64,000 nucleotides of DNA. It comes from Vulcanimicrobiota bacterium. Its GTDB lineage: Bacteria; Vulcanimicrobiota; Vulcanimicrobiia; Vulcanimicrobiales; Vulcanimicrobiaceae. Shown here piece after piece: positions 22,294 to 34,231 of this stretch. The notes below the pieces were generated by a model, which saw nothing but the letters and a program-made list of their open reading frames with translations, was not told where the DNA came from and ran no database searches. The position numbers were made by a program, and so were the translations under genes. Numbering within the stretch: the stretch's first letter is position 1; each line of letters starts with the position of its first letter. The DNA lies in assembly GCA_027306785.1 (NCBI GenBank), contig DAHUZB010000008.1:124001-188000 (forward strand). The letters are read 5' to 3'.

Positions 22294-23802
22294 GAGCGGC
22301 GCGCGTTCGCGTCGAACGGGCAGCGCGCCCGCGAGCGCGTCGGGCAGATCGCCCGCGACCACGCCGATCGCGCGTTCGGTCGCGCAGCGGCGCCCGGCCA
22401 GACCGTGCCAGTATGCCGCGGCGCACGCGGCCTCGAAGGGCGCGAGCCCCTGTGCCAGCAGGGTGACGATCATGCCGGTGAGCACGTCGCCGGTCCCGGC
22501 CGTGGCGAGGGCGGGAGTGCCGGTCGCGTTGATGCAGATCGTCGTGCCGTTATCGATCAGCGTATCGCCGCCTTTGAGCACCGTCACGACGCCGGTGCGC
22601 GCCGTGAATTCACGCAGGCGCGACGGACGCTCGCCGGGCGCGATCGTTCCCAACCCGGAAAGGCGCGCGAATTCGCCCGCGTGCGGGGTGAGCACCACGC
22701 GTTTCCCGCGCAGCAGTTCCACATGCTTGGCAAGGTGGAAGAGTGCGCTTGCGTCGAGTACGAGCGGCAGGTCGGTGCCCGCGATGAACGCGCGAATCAC
22801 GTGCCCGGTGCGTTCGTCGAGCCCGAGTCCCGGACCGATCGCGACCGCGCCGCAGCGTCGCGCGACGTCGAGCAGATCGTCGGCGCACGCGTCGGCGGTG
22901 CCGTCGAGCATCGTCACCACCACTTGCTCGATGAGATGCGCGCGTATCACCGTCGCGGCTCTCTGCGGCGTCGCGAGCGTGACGTAACCCGCGCCCGCCC
23001 GCGCCGCCGCGCGCGCGCAGAGCACGGCCGCGCCGGGAAACTGCTCGCTTCCCGCGATGATGAGCGGCGCACCCGACGAGCGTTTGTCGGCGTCGTACGC
23101 GCGCGTCGGCAGCAGATCGAGCAGCGCATCGTCGTCGAGCGCCGTAAAATCGTGCGCGTGCGCGGCAAGCTCCGCGTCGTCGATGCCGATCGCGCCGATC
23201 CAGAGCTCTCCCGCGCGTTCCCGCGCGGGCAGCAGCAGCAAGCCCGGCTTCAGTGCGGCGAGTGCGAGCGTCGCGCTCGCGCGCACCGCATCGGGATCGA
23301 CGGCGCCGGTGAGCGCGTCGACGCCGCTCGGAATGTCGATGGCGATCACGTCGAGCCGCGCGCGAGCGAGCGCGCGCGCCGCCGCGCGATACCCGTCGCC
23401 GAGCGGCAGTCGCGCACCCGTTCCGAAGAGCGCGTCGAGCGCGCAGACGGCGCCGGTGAGGGCCGCCCGCGCCGCGTCGTCGTCGCGCGGCAGCGTTTCG
23501 ATCGTCACGCCCGCGGCGCGCGCGCGTGCGAGCGCGTCGGCGCGCGCGGGCGACGGCGCGTCGCACGGCGCCGTGTAGACGACGCGCTCGTACGCATCGG
23601 AGAGTTCGGCGAGCGCGGCGAACGCATCGCCGCCGTTGTTGCCGGGCCCGGCGAAGGCGACCACGCGGCCCGCGGCGTGACGGGCGCGTATCAGATCGGC
23701 GACGCGGCGTCCGGCTTCGCGCATGAGCGAGACCTCGCCGACGCGCGCGCAGGCGGCCGCGTCGGCGGCGCGCATCTCGTCGGGCGTGAGGACCGCGATC
23801 AT
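22279..23802 (-). CDS. nnr: Bifunctional NAD(P)H-hydrate epimerase / ADP-dependent dehydratase
   Basis: This 507-aa protein repairs hydrated NAD(P)H. The N-terminal YjeF epimerase domain shows AFAGPGNNGGDAFAAL. The C-terminal ribokinase-fold dehydratase domain shows AIGPGLGLDERTG, LTPHAGEFARLSG, VLKGGDTLI and ATAGTGDVLTGMI. The ATG at 23802 overlaps the acpS stop (ATGA), matching the frequent acpS-nnr operon. Length is normal. Confidence 0.92.
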   Translation of the reverse strand: MIAVLTPDEMRAADAAACARVGEVSLMREAGRRVADLIRARHAAGRVVAFAGPGNNGGDAFAALAELSDAYERVVYTAPCDAPSPARADALARARAAGVTIETLPRDDDAARAALTGAVCALDALFGTGARLPLGDGYRAAARALARARLDVIAIDIPSGVDALTGAVDPDAVRASATLALAALKPGLLLLPARERAGELWIGAIGIDDAELAAHAHDFTALDDDALLDLLPTRAYDADKRSSGAPLIIAGSEQFPGAAVLCARAAARAGAGYVTLATPQRAATVIRAHLIEQVVVTMLDGTADACADDLLDVARRCGAVAIGPGLGLDERTGHVIRAFIAGTDLPLVLDASALFHLAKHVELLRGKRVVLTPHAGEFARLSGLGTIAPGERPSRLREFTARTGVVTVLKGGDTLIDNGTTICINATGTPALATAGTGDVLTGMIVTLLAQGLAPFEAACAAAYWHGLAGRRCATERAIGVVAGDLPDALAGALPVRRERAPLLRYA

Positions 23803-24161
23803 CCTTCGAGGATGACCACCGCGGCGGCGGTGGTAGCCGAGTGCGTGATCGTGAGGAGCACGTTGCGCACGCCGCGCGCGGCGATCAGCGCTTCGGCTTC
23901 GCCGTAGAGCCGCAGGATCGGCTTGCCGCTGCGTTCGTGCGAGACGCCTACGAGGCGCCAGGGAATCGCATGACCGAAGGCTTTGCGCGTCGCTTCCTTC
24001 GCCGCGAAGAATCCGGCCAAGCGTTCGGGCCACTGGCGCTTGCGCATCGCATACGTCATCTCTTCATCGGTGTAAATCTTCCGTGCGAACCACGCGCGGG
24101 TCGCCTCGTCGAAACGGTAGCGCTCGACCTCCGCGAGATCGATGCCGACGCCGATGATCAT
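23799..24161 (-). CDS. acpS: Holo-[acyl-carrier-protein] synthase
   Basis: AcpS (120 aa) transfers phosphopantetheine from CoA to acyl-carrier protein. The metal-binding opening IGVGIDLAEVERYRF and the FFAAKEATRKAFG block are diagnostic, and the domain ends with ITHSATTAAAVVILE. The ATG at 24161 is preceded by AAGGG; longer in-frame extensions are not family-like. It is the first gene of the acpS-nnr pair and is divergent from the archaemetzincin gene. Confidence 0.93.
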   Translation of the reverse strand: MIIGVGIDLAEVERYRFDEATRAWFARKIYTDEEMTYAMRKRQWPERLAGFFAAKEATRKAFGHAIPWRLVGVSHERSGKPILRLYGEAEALIAARGVRNVLLTITHSATTAAAVVILEG

Positions 24162-24222
24162 GTGATGCCCTTCGCCGCGCCGACAAGTTTTCCGGTCGCG
24201 TCCGTCGAACGAGCGCGAGAAG

Positions 24223-24765
24223 ATGGAGTCCCGCGTACGGATCGTTCCGATCAATGCTTTGGACGTCGCATTTCTCGACCGCCTCGTCCCGACGCTCGAG
24301 GAACGCTTCCTTTGCTCCGTCGTCATGGAGCGCTCGCTCGCGGTTCCGCGCAGCGCGCTCAACTCCACGCGGCAGCAGCTCTTTTTATCGACCCTGCTCA
24401 CACGCGTGCGCCGCGCGCACCCCGAGGGCGGCGGCATCTTTCTCGCGATTACCGAGTTCGATCTGTATAAAACCTCGCATCGCTTCATCTACGGCGATGC
24501 CGACGAGCAGCAGGGGGTGGCGGCGGTCTCGCTGCATCGGCTGCGCTCGGAATTCTACGGCGAAGAGCCCGACTCCAATCTGCTCTTCCAGCGACTGCTC
24601 AAGGAATGCGTGCACGAACTCGGCCACGCCTTCGGCTTGAAACACTGCTACAACGCGCGCTGCGCGATGTACTACTCGAACTCGATCTTCGAGACCGATA
24701 ACAAGATGTCGCACTTCTGCGATGTCTGCGATCGCCGCATCACGCGCGCGCGTAACGAACGCTGA
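24223..24765 (+). CDS. amzA: Archaemetzincin zinc metalloprotease
   Basis: The 180-aa protein has the archaemetzincin zinc signature HELGHAFGLKHC (H131, H135, H141 as ligands, E132 catalytic). It is followed by the cysteine pattern CxxxxCAMYYSNS...FCDVC that binds a second zinc. This combination separates it from other metzincins. Its cellular substrate is unknown. The protein appears cytoplasmic. It is divergent from acpS, with about 60 bp between starts. Bacterial occurrence is patchy. Confidence 0.9.
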   Translation: MESRVRIVPINALDVAFLDRLVPTLEERFLCSVVMERSLAVPRSALNSTRQQLFLSTLLTRVRRAHPEGGGIFLAITEFDLYKTSHRFIYGDADEQQGVAAVSLHRLRSEFYGEEPDSNLLFQRLLKECVHELGHAFGLKHCYNARCAMYYSNSIFETDNKMSHFCDVCDRRITRARNER

Positions 24766-24865
24766 ACCATCGCTTAAGACGCCGATAACCGGCGCTTACT
24801 CGTCGCTTTACCCGGCACCCCTACGCTTGAGAGCGAGAACTCGTTCGCTCGTTCGAGGTGTGGTC

Positions 24866-26128
24866 GTGGTTGGTTTGCGTGCTCGTCTGATCGCGATGCT
24901 GATCGGCGTCATGGTCCTCGCGTTCGTGCTGCTGGTCGTCGGGGTCGATTACGGGCTGCGCGCGGACGTCGCTCGCTTGGCGCAACGCAACGTCGATGCG
25001 GGTACGAATGCCCTCTCCGGAGCGATCGACGCCCGCGTCGAGTCGGTGCGTTCGACGATCCTCCAGGGGGCTGCGCAGACGTCGCTGGCCGATGCCCTCC
25101 ACCGTCGCGATCCGGCGGCGCTGCGCACCATTTCCGCCGACGTGGCCGAGGCGGGCAGTCTCGCGTTCGTCGTGGTGACCGACGCGCGCGGCACCGTGCT
25201 TGCGGGCAGCCGCGACGCGCACGGATCGCTCGCGCGCAACGCGATCGTGGCAAGCGCGATGGCGGGCAGTCTCACCGGCGGTCCGCAACTGCTCGATGCT
25301 GCCGACTTGCGCACGCTCGGCGTCTCCGCGCACGCCCCGGCGCTCGCGCTCGTCACCGGCTCGCCCGTGAACGTGAACGGATCGGTGGTCGGCATCCTCT
25401 ACGGCGGTTCGCTGCTCGACGCCACCTCGAACGCGGTGGACGATGTGAGCCGTTTTACCGGCGGCGCGACCGGCATCGTGGTCGACGGTCGGCTCGCGGC
25501 GACCTCGCTCGCCGCGTCGGACGGATCGAAGCGCATCGGGCTTGCGATCGCGCACGCGAACGACGTGCTGCGCCGCGCGTCGTACGCGGGCGAGCAGCGC
25601 ATCGGCGGCGTGAAGTACTTCATGAAGCTCGCGCCGCTACCGTCGTTCGACGGCAGCGTGATCGGCGCGTACTGGTTCGGCGTTCCGGCCGCGCAATTCG
25701 ATGCGGTGGTCGACAACACGCTGCGTCAGATCGTGCTGTGGGGCGCGATCGGGCTCGCGGTCGCGCTCGTGGCGGGAAGTATCTTCGCCACGCGGATCGG
25801 GCGCGCGATCGTGCGCCGCAGCGAAGAGGTGAACGCCTCGGCGGAGGAGCTCAAAGTGTTGGTCGTGGGCGGCGAGGTCTCCGGCGACCACATCACCCGC
25901 ACGCGAGAGACGCTCGAGACGATTCGCGGGCTCGTGGAGCAGCGCCGGAGCGACGAGCACCTGGAGACGCTCGCGCGCCAAGCGGTGGATGACGTGGTCG
26001 TGATCGACACGCTCGCGGCCGAGCTTTCGAGCCGCATGCGCGATGCGTCGGTTCGCGTGGAGCGCCTCAGCGCCGTGGCGAGGGCCCTCGACGAACTGGT
26101 CGCCGGTGCGCGGCCGAGCCGAAATTAG
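24866..26128 (+). CDS. Membrane sensor with extracytoplasmic cache-like domain, no signalling domain (paralogue of 27948-29282)
   Basis: About 420 aa. One N-terminal membrane helix ([20 protein letters not shown]) is followed by a periplasmic double-cache-like domain of about 270 residues ([41 protein letters not shown]). A second helix ([20 protein letters not shown]) leads to a short helical cytoplasmic tail ending near residue 420. No MCP, kinase or GGDEF output domain is present. Alignment to the paralogue puts the start at GTG 24866. It precedes the MCP gene and probably partners it. Confidence 0.7.
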   Translation: MVGLRARLIAMLIGVMVLAFVLLVVGVDYGLRADVARLAQRNVDAGTNALSGAIDARVESVRSTILQGAAQTSLADALHRRDPAALRTISADVAEAGSLAFVVVTDARGTVLAGSRDAHGSLARNAIVASAMAGSLTGGPQLLDAADLRTLGVSAHAPALALVTGSPVNVNGSVVGILYGGSLLDATSNAVDDVSRFTGGATGIVVDGRLAATSLAASDGSKRIGLAIAHANDVLRRASYAGEQRIGGVKYFMKLAPLPSFDGSVIGAYWFGVPAAQFDAVVDNTLRQIVLWGAIGLAVALVAGSIFATRIGRAIVRRSEEVNASAEELKVLVVGGEVSGDHITRTRETLETIRGLVEQRRSDEHLETLARQAVDDVVVIDTLAAELSSRMRDASVRVERLSAVARALDELVAGARPSRN

Positions 26129-26256
26129 CGCCGCGCGGCGACGCGGCGGCTAAAGCCTCCCGTCGTTTTGGCCGTACTCTTCAAATAGGTGAGGCACACG
26201 CTTCGTGGGTGCTCTCTACGTGCTTTGATCGACTACCGTCTCGGGAAGGGAGCATC

Positions 26257-27951
26257 GTGATCTCCGCCTTTTTTGCGGGGCTGCGCGCCCGGCTGAGCCC
26301 GTCGGCTCGCATCGTCATCGCGCTCGTCGCGGCGATCGTCGCCGCGCTCGCGGCGTGGTACGGTGCTGGCCTCCCGATCGAAGCGGTGCTGGTGGCGCTC
26401 GCGGCCGTGGCCGCCGCCGCGACCGGTTTCCCCCTCGGCGCCGCGGTCGGCGCGATCGCCGCCGTTACCGATTACTTTGCACGCGCGCAGCACGCGCATG
26501 CCGACGCGATCGCGAGCTCCGTCGTGGTGCTGGTCGCCGGGCTTGCCACGAGCGCGCTTTTCCACGGGGATGTCGCGCCGATCGAAGAGCTGGAGTCGCT
26601 GCCGCCCGGCACGCTCGCCTTCCGCGGCGGTGCGCGCGCCGCGCTCCCGCGCGGTGAGGGCACGAGCGTGGCGCTCGGATCGGGAGCGTCGACCGGTCTC
26701 GGCGCGCTCGCGGCGGGGATTCGCGAAGTCTCGCAAGGCGATTTCACCAAGAATATCGCGGTGAGCGATGCCGCGCTCCAAGATCTGGCGATCGCGCTGA
26801 ACAAGCTGATCTTCGGGATGCGCGAGTTTCTCGGACAGCTCCACGCCAACGCGAACAACCTCGGGTCGGCGGGCGTGGATCTGCGTTCCACGGCCTCGAC
26901 CGCGCTTGCGGTGATCGAAGGCGCGTCGGTCGCGCAGGGGCAGTTGGACGAGGGCATTCAGGAACAGACGCGGATCGTCGAAGAGGCCACCTCGAAGGTG
27001 CTCGTGCTCGCCGAAGCGATCGCCACGATCGCGGCCTCGGCCGAGCAGCAGACGCGCGGATTAGACGAGACCGCGCTCGCGGTCTCCAACATGGCGAGTT
27101 CGATCGAAGAGGTCGCGGCGCAGGTGGATTCGCTCTCGTCGATTTCGAGCGAGACGTCGCGAATCGCCGAGCGCGGCGGCAGCTCGATCGAGACGATCGT
27201 CGACGGCATGCACACGATTCGCAGCACGATCAACGATCTCGCAAGCGACATCCGCCAACTCGGCAACAACTCCGAGCAGATCGGCGACATCGTCAAGGTG
27301 ATCGACCGCATCGCCGAACAGACGAACCTGCTCGCGCTCAACGCCGCGATCGAAGCGGCCCGCGCGGGCGAGCACGGGCGCGGGTTCGCGGTCGTCGCGA
27401 GCGAGATTCGCAAACTCGCCGACGGCAGCGTGCAGGCGACCAAGGAGATCGCGGGCCACATCACCGCCACGCAGACGGTGATCGGCGAAGTGGTCGATGC
27501 GATGGAGCGGCTGACCGAGCGCGTCGAGGAGAGCACCTCGAGCACGAGTTCGGCTTCGGGCGCGTTGCAGGAGATCGTCTCCGCGGTGCTCGCGGCGAAC
27601 CAGCAGATCAACGAGATCAGCTCGGTCACGCGCGCGATGAGCGCGAATTCGTATCAAGTGATCCGGCAGATCGAAGAGATCACCAAGTCGGTCGCGCAGA
27701 ACCTGCACGCGACGCAGTCGATGACGCGTCAATCCGACGACGTCAACAAAGCCTTCTCGGACATCTCGTCGATCTCGCAGCAAAACGCCTCGTCGGTCGA
27801 GGTGCTCACCTACGTCAACAAAGAGGTCACCGACGCCGCGCAGCGGATGCTGACGTCGGTCGAGCAGATGAACGATCTCGCGGGTGAGATCGACGGTCGT
27901 CTCAAGCAATTCAAAGTCAGCGACTCGGGCACGGAGGAGGTTACCGCATGA
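26257..27951 (+). CDS. Methyl-accepting chemotaxis protein without a periplasmic sensor
   Basis: The 564-aa protein has an N-terminal group of hydrophobic helices ([20 protein letters not shown] and two more) with no large extracytoplasmic loop. A HAMP-like segment ([14 protein letters not shown]) and a full MCP cytoplasmic hairpin follow. The hairpin tip reads [30 protein letters not shown], which binds CheA/CheW. The GTG at 26257 has GGGAAGGGA upstream. Its stop overlaps the next sensor gene (ATGA). It sits between two sensor paralogues that lack an output domain, which suggests a split receptor. Confidence 0.88.
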   Translation: MISAFFAGLRARLSPSARIVIALVAAIVAALAAWYGAGLPIEAVLVALAAVAAAATGFPLGAAVGAIAAVTDYFARAQHAHADAIASSVVVLVAGLATSALFHGDVAPIEELESLPPGTLAFRGGARAALPRGEGTSVALGSGASTGLGALAAGIREVSQGDFTKNIAVSDAALQDLAIALNKLIFGMREFLGQLHANANNLGSAGVDLRSTASTALAVIEGASVAQGQLDEGIQEQTRIVEEATSKVLVLAEAIATIAASAEQQTRGLDETALAVSNMASSIEEVAAQVDSLSSISSETSRIAERGGSSIETIVDGMHTIRSTINDLASDIRQLGNNSEQIGDIVKVIDRIAEQTNLLALNAAIEAARAGEHGRGFAVVASEIRKLADGSVQATKEIAGHITATQTVIGEVVDAMERLTERVEESTSSTSSASGALQEIVSAVLAANQQINEISSVTRAMSANSYQVIRQIEEITKSVAQNLHATQSMTRQSDDVNKAFSDISSISQQNASSVEVLTYVNKEVTDAAQRMLTSVEQMNDLAGEIDGRLKQFKVSDSGTEEVTA

Positions 27952-29282
27952 GCCTGCGCGTTCGCCTGTTGGGCACGATCATCGGCGCGATCGTCCTGTT
28001 CTTCGTCATCAGCGTCGTGGCCGCGCGACTGGTGCTCCAGCGCGATCTCTTCTCGCTCGGCGCCACGCAGGTGACGAACGGATCGAGCGCGTTCGGCGGG
28101 TACTGGGACTCGCGCAAGGATCAGATTCGTCTGCTCGTGGCGCAGGACGCCGTGAGCGACACGCTGCGCAAAAGCCTGCAAACGCACAACGTCGCGGCGC
28201 TGCAGGATCAGCTCGCGAACATCGCGCGCACCGCGGGGCTCTCGTTCCTCACGATCGTCGATGATAACGGCACCGTGATCGCGCGGGCCAACGACACCAC
28301 AAAGGGCACGCTCAAAGCCGACCCGCTGATCCAGCGCGCGCTGACCGGCGAGACGGTGAGTACCGCGACGCTGCTCGATCCGTCGGTGCTGGCGGGCGAA
28401 GAGCTCGGTCCGCAGGCGCAGGAGACGATCACCGCGCCCGACGGCAAGACGGTCGTCGCGCACGACGACAAGGGACTCGCACTCGTGGCGGCCGCGCCGA
28501 TCAGCGATCAGAACGAACGCACGATCGGTGCGATCTACGGCGGCGTGCTGATGAACCACTACTACGATTTGGTGGACGCGGCCACGCACGCGCTCGGCGG
28601 ATCGGCCGCGATTCTGCAGGGCGATGCGATCGTCTCGAGCACGATCATCCAGCAGCCCGAAGGCACGCGTACCGTGGACGAACAGGTGCCGCCCGCGTCG
28701 GGCGTGGTGAAGACCGGCACCCCGTTCACCGGCACCGACAGCATCGGCGGCACCGAGTACCTGGTGCACATCGAGCCGATTCAGAACGATCGCAATCAGG
28801 TAATCGGCGCGCGCTGGTACGGCACGCCGCTCGCGCAGATCGACGCGATCATCAACCATACTACGCAGACGTTGATTCTGTGGGGCGTGATCGCTGCGAT
28901 CCTCGCGCTCGCGCTCTCGATCCCGATCGTGCAGCGTCTCTCGAACACGCTCGCGCAACGCAGCCAGCAGGTGCGCGCGGCGGCCAAAGAACTCGGCGTC
29001 GCCGTCGTGGGCAGCGAGGTCTCCGGCGATCACGTGGCGATGACGAAGGCGGCGGTGGAACGCAGCGGCGTGCTGATCGCCGACCTGCAGAGCAGCGGCG
29101 TGAACTCGCCCAAACTCACCGAACTCAAGGCCGTCAACGACGAACTGAGCGGCGACATGATCGTGATCGACACCCTCTCGCAAGAGATGAGCGGGCGCAT
29201 GCAGCAGGCGGTCACGCGCGTGAACGAGCTCAACGACGTGGCGGCCGGACTCACGAAACTCGTTACCGGAGAATCGGGTTAG
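27948..29282 (+). CDS. Membrane sensor with extracytoplasmic cache-like domain, no signalling domain (paralogue of 24866-26128)
   Basis: The 444-aa protein has the same layout as the upstream paralogue: one membrane helix ([20 protein letters not shown]), a periplasmic cache-like domain ([45 protein letters not shown]), a second helix ([19 protein letters not shown]) and a helical tail. The tail shares [12 protein letters not shown] with [12 protein letters not shown] of the first. It overlaps the MCP stop by 4 bp, so it is translationally coupled to the MCP. No catalytic output domain is seen. Confidence 0.72.
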   Translation: MSLRVRLLGTIIGAIVLFFVISVVAARLVLQRDLFSLGATQVTNGSSAFGGYWDSRKDQIRLLVAQDAVSDTLRKSLQTHNVAALQDQLANIARTAGLSFLTIVDDNGTVIARANDTTKGTLKADPLIQRALTGETVSTATLLDPSVLAGEELGPQAQETITAPDGKTVVAHDDKGLALVAAAPISDQNERTIGAIYGGVLMNHYYDLVDAATHALGGSAAILQGDAIVSSTIIQQPEGTRTVDEQVPPASGVVKTGTPFTGTDSIGGTEYLVHIEPIQNDRNQVIGARWYGTPLAQIDAIINHTTQTLILWGVIAAILALALSIPIVQRLSNTLAQRSQQVRAAAKELGVAVVGSEVSGDHVAMTKAAVERSGVLIADLQSSGVNSPKLTELKAVNDELSGDMIVIDTLSQEMSGRMQQAVTRVNELNDVAAGLTKLVTGESG

Positions 29283-29293
29283 GACGAAGCGTC

Positions 29294-29509
29294 ATGGCGG
29301 ACGTCATACTCTTTTTCGCGAGCAACGCCGATACGATGATCGCCACCAAGGCGCTCAAAGACGCGGGCGTTCCCGCCAAAATGATTCCGAAGCCCGCGTC
29401 GGTGAGTTCCGCGTCGAATCTCTGCCTGAGCATCGACGGCGGAGCCGAAACGCAGGCCAAGACGGCGCTCTCGGGTGCGGGCGTGGCGCTGGGCGGCGTC
29501 GTCAAATAA
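29294..29509 (+). CDS. DUF3343-like small protein
   Basis: The 71-aa protein begins ADVILFFASNADTMIATKALKDAGVPAKMIPKP, the pattern of DUF3343 (putative sulfur/selenium carrier-like) proteins. The family's usual CG pair is not obvious; NLCLSIDG supplies a single Cys. The function is unknown. It begins 11 bp after the sensor gene and may be part of the same transcript. Confidence 0.6.
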   Translation: MADVILFFASNADTMIATKALKDAGVPAKMIPKPASVSSASNLCLSIDGGAETQAKTALSGAGVALGGVVK

Positions 29510-29552
29510 CTTTTTGATCGCGGCCGAGAAGGGCGTCGCGTCTGCGGGCGCA

Positions 29553-31103
29553 ATGCCTTTCTTCATGCGTCTCCAACAATTCGTTGCAAGCTTGGCTTGC
29601 ATTGCCGTGCTCGGCGGCTCGATCGGGGCTCAGGCCGCGGTCGCAAAAGCGAAGCCGAAGCCCAAACCGCACCCCGCTGCGGCTCCCATGCCCGATGAGA
29701 AGAGCTCGGTCACGCACGGCTCGGTCGTCGTCGGCGGCCGAACGATCGTGTACACCGCGACAGCGGGCAACCTGATCCTGAAGAACGCGAAGGGCCATCC
29801 CGACGTCAGCGTCTTCTACGTGGCCTACACGCAGGACGGCGCCGACCGCCACAAGCGCCCGGTGACCTTCCTCTACAACGGCGGACCCGGCTGCGCGTCG
29901 TCGCCGCTGCACATGTTCGCCTTCGGGCCGCGCCGCATTAAGATCAAGAACGCGAAGCCCAATGCGGGCCCGCCGTTCACCCTGATCAACAACGATCAGA
30001 GCCTGCTCGACAAATCGGATCTCGTCTTCATCGACGCGCCGGGTACGGGCTTTAGCAAACTGCTGCCGGGCGCGAATCCGAAGGACTACTACGGCATCGA
30101 TCAAGATGCCGCGGCCTTCGCGAAGTTCATCGAGCGCTACATCTCGCTCAATAACCGTTGGAATTCACCGAAATTCTTGCTCGGCGAGAGCTACGGCACG
30201 CCGCGCTCGGCCGCGCTCGTGGATTATCTGCAGAACAACGACAACATGCAGTTCAACGGCGTGATTCTGCTGAGCTCGGTGCTCGATTTCGATACGATCG
30301 CGCCGGGCCCGGGCAACGATCTCGCCTACATCACCTATCTGCCGACCGAGGCCGCGGTGCATTGGTACCACGAGGCTCCGGCGAACCGCGGGTCGCTGCA
30401 GTCGGTGATCGATACGGCGCGCACGTTCGCGAACGGACCGTACGCTTCGGCGCTGCTGCAGGGCGATCGTCTGCCGCACGATCAGTTCGTGAAGATCGCG
30501 ACCGAGATGGCGCAGATGACCGGACTGAGCACCACCTACGTGGAGCAGTCGAATCTGCGCGTGCAGCCGCAGCGCTTTCAGAAAGAGCTGCTGCGCTCCG
30601 AGGGCAAGCAGACCGGCCGTCTCGACGCGCGCTATACCGGCTACGACATGGATCAAATCGGCGGCTCGGCCGAGTTCGATCCGGCCGACGCCTACACGAG
30701 CAACGCGCTGCAGTCGGCGTTCCTGTCGTACGCACGCAACACGCTCCACTACACCAACGACGCGCACTATCCGCAGTGCGTGGGATCGGTGAATCAGGAT
30801 TGGGATTACACGCGTAAGTCGATCTTCGGCTGGCTCGCCCCGACCACGAGCCCCGATCTGCAAGAAGCGATGACGACCAATCCGATGCTGCGCGTCTTCG
30901 TGGGCGGCGGGTACTTCGACATGGCGACGCCGTTCGGCGCGGCCGAGTGGACGTTCTCGCACCTCGGCTTGCAGCCCGCGCTGCAATCGCACGTGCAGAT
31001 GCACTTCTACGATTCGGGGCACATGGTGTACTTGAATCCGCAGGCGCTCGTGCAGTTCCACGCCGATTTGGATCGCTTCTACAACTCGGTTTTGAGTCTG
31101 TAG
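29553..31103 (+). CDS. Secreted serine carboxypeptidase (peptidase S10)
   Basis: About 516 aa with a signal peptide (QQFVASLACIAVLGGSIGAQA) and a Lys/Pro linker. S10 hallmarks are present: the oxyanion segment FLYNGGPGCASS, nucleophile in GESYGTPR (S213), acid in GGGYFDMATPF (D456) and His in DSGHMVY (H490). It cleaves C-terminal residues from peptides outside the cytoplasm. Start ATG at 29553; the ATG at 29565 also keeps the signal peptide. A strong hairpin terminator follows at 31147. Confidence 0.88.
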   Translation: MPFFMRLQQFVASLACIAVLGGSIGAQAAVAKAKPKPKPHPAAAPMPDEKSSVTHGSVVVGGRTIVYTATAGNLILKNAKGHPDVSVFYVAYTQDGADRHKRPVTFLYNGGPGCASSPLHMFAFGPRRIKIKNAKPNAGPPFTLINNDQSLLDKSDLVFIDAPGTGFSKLLPGANPKDYYGIDQDAAAFAKFIERYISLNNRWNSPKFLLGESYGTPRSAALVDYLQNNDNMQFNGVILLSSVLDFDTIAPGPGNDLAYITYLPTEAAVHWYHEAPANRGSLQSVIDTARTFANGPYASALLQGDRLPHDQFVKIATEMAQMTGLSTTYVEQSNLRVQPQRFQKELLRSEGKQTGRLDARYTGYDMDQIGGSAEFDPADAYTSNALQSAFLSYARNTLHYTNDAHYPQCVGSVNQDWDYTRKSIFGWLAPTTSPDLQEAMTTNPMLRVFVGGGYFDMATPFGAAEWTFSHLGLQPALQSHVQMHFYDSGHMVYLNPQALVQFHADLDRFYNSVLSL

Positions 31104-31146
31104 CGGCGGACGGTTTTTCCGCAGGCGCCCGCCTGAACCAAAGGGC

Positions 31147-31180
31147 GCAAAAAGAGCCGCATCCGTGCGGCTCTTTTTGC
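31147..31180. terminator. Bidirectional hairpin terminator
   Basis: A perfect 15-bp stem (31147-31161 with 31166-31180) encloses the loop TCCG. A-rich and T-rich flanks (GCAAAAAGAG ... CTCTTTTTGC) give a poly-U tail in both directions. It lies between the S10 gene (+) and birA (-), whose 3' ends converge here. Confidence 0.88.
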
Positions 31181-31203
31181 TTCGCTCATCTCTGCACGCC
31201 CCG

Positions 31204-31245
31204 GTGTCACCCTGAGCGTGTCGAAGGGCGAAGCGTGTCGAAGGG
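31204..31245. repeat. Dispersed REP-like repeat beside birA
   Basis: Bases 31204-31228 match the reverse complement of 17124-17148 (inside uvrA) at 24 of 25 positions. A partial second copy (AGCGTGTCGAAGGG, 31232-31245) abuts the birA stop codon. The motif resembles a short dispersed repeat seen in many high-GC genomes, by recollection. Confidence 0.7.
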
Positions 31246-32028
31246 TTAGCGCAGGGCGCGGGCGTCGGCGAGCGGGATCGGTTCTTTGGTGCCGTCGGGG
31301 TGTTGGACGAGGAGCGCGCCCGTGTTGGTGAGGGCGAGGGCGGTGACATCGACGGGGGCGGATTCGCCGTCTTTGAGGATGCGGTACGGCTTGGGCAGAC
31401 CGGCCTGGCGCTCCCACACGCGGGCGATGCGTTGGGGCATGTCGAGCGTCTCTTGCCAGACATCGTAATTGAGCAGCAGATCGCGCAGCAGATGCGCGCG
31501 CGTGACGGCGGGGTTGGCGTCGTCGCAGAAGGCGGGCGGCGGCGTGATGCTCGCGGCGGCCGAGGTGCGGTGGACGTTGATCCCCACGCCCGCGCCGACC
31601 CAGGCGCGCTCGCCCACAATGCGGCTGATGCACAGAATGCCCGCGATCTTCTTGCCCTCGTGAAGCAGGTCGTTCGGCCAGTGCAGGGCGCTCGTGACAC
31701 CGTTCATCATCAGGGCGCGGCGCACGCAGATCGCCACGCCGAAGGGCACGATCCACAGATGCGCGGCGGGGATGCTGCGGGGCAGGATCGTCGTCATCAG
31801 GAGCGCGCTGCCGGGCTCGGCCAGCCACGAGCGGCCCGCTTTGCGCCCCACGCCGGCGGTTTGGTGCTCGGCGACGATGGTCGTACCGCGCGCCCGCTCG
31901 TCGCCGAGCAGGGCGGCGGCATCTTCGTTGGTGCTCGCGGTCTGCGGCAGATAGCGAATGTCGGAAAAGGCGGTGCCGCGCAGTTCTTCCGCGACCGAGG
32001 CGTACGGGTGTTCGGCTGCTCCTGCCAT
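31246..32028 (-). CDS. birA: Biotin-[acetyl-CoA-carboxylase] ligase, monofunctional
   Basis: The 260-aa enzyme attaches biotin to carboxylase carrier proteins. Motifs are TASTNEDAA, the AMP/biotin loop segment AGVGRKAGRSW (GRGRxGRxW in the family), and the WPNDLLHEGKKIAGIL block. No N-terminal winged-helix repressor domain is present, so it is a monofunctional class I ligase. Start ATG at 32028; a GTG 15 bp upstream is possible. It is divergent from ndk. Confidence 0.9.
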   Translation of the reverse strand: MAGAAEHPYASVAEELRGTAFSDIRYLPQTASTNEDAAALLGDERARGTTIVAEHQTAGVGRKAGRSWLAEPGSALLMTTILPRSIPAAHLWIVPFGVAICVRRALMMNGVTSALHWPNDLLHEGKKIAGILCISRIVGERAWVGAGVGINVHRTSAAASITPPPAFCDDANPAVTRAHLLRDLLLNYDVWQETLDMPQRIARVWERQAGLPKPYRILKDGESAPVDVTALALTNTGALLVQHPDGTKEPIPLADARALR

Positions 32029-32066
32029 AGGTAGAGCTTGCACGCACGACGTATTCGGGGCCTGCT

Positions 32067-32522
32067 ATGGCAATTGAAACGACGCTGATTCTCTGCAAAC
32101 CCGACGCCGTCTCGCGCGGCCTGGTCGGGGAAATCATCTCGCGCATCGAGCGCCGCGGATACCTGATCACCGCGATGAAGCTCATGCAGCTCCCGGGCGA
32201 CAAAGCGCGCGAGCATTACGGCGAGCACAAAGATCGTCCGTTCTTCGGCGAACTCGTGGACTTCATCACGAGCGGTCCGCTCGTCGCGATGGCGGTCGAA
32301 GGCGACGGCGCGGTCGAAGGCATGCGCCAGATCATCGGCGCGACCAATCCCCTCACCGCGGCGCCGGGATCGATCCGCGCCGATTACGGTCAGACGATCG
32401 GCCGCAACCTCGTGCACGGCAGCGACAGCAAAGACAGCGCCGCGCGCGAACTGAAGATCTTCTTCGAAGCGAACGAGTTCGTGTCGCGTAAGCACGATCT
32501 CGAGCGCTGGATCAAAGGCTAA
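32067..32522 (+). CDS. ndk: Nucleoside diphosphate kinase
   Basis: Ndk (151 aa) moves gamma-phosphate among NTPs and dNTPs through a phosphohistidine. The opening ETTLILCKPDAVSRGL and the catalytic loop NLVHGSDS (H117) are diagnostic. The C-terminus is a few residues longer than the common 137-149-aa forms. eno begins 16 bp downstream behind GAGGAG, so the two are probably cotranscribed. Confidence 0.96.
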   Translation: MAIETTLILCKPDAVSRGLVGEIISRIERRGYLITAMKLMQLPGDKAREHYGEHKDRPFFGELVDFITSGPLVAMAVEGDGAVEGMRQIIGATNPLTAAPGSIRADYGQTIGRNLVHGSDSKDSAARELKIFFEANEFVSRKHDLERWIKG

Positions 32523-32529
32523 AGAGTAG

Positions 32530-34208
<1,679 letters not shown>

Positions 34209-34231
34209 AAACGTCCCCGAGTGCCGCATGG

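Noticed and set aside
26129-26256. Riboswitch upstream of the MCP gene
   Set aside because: Some short GC-rich hairpins are present, but no conserved core of a c-di-GMP or other riboswitch is recognisable.
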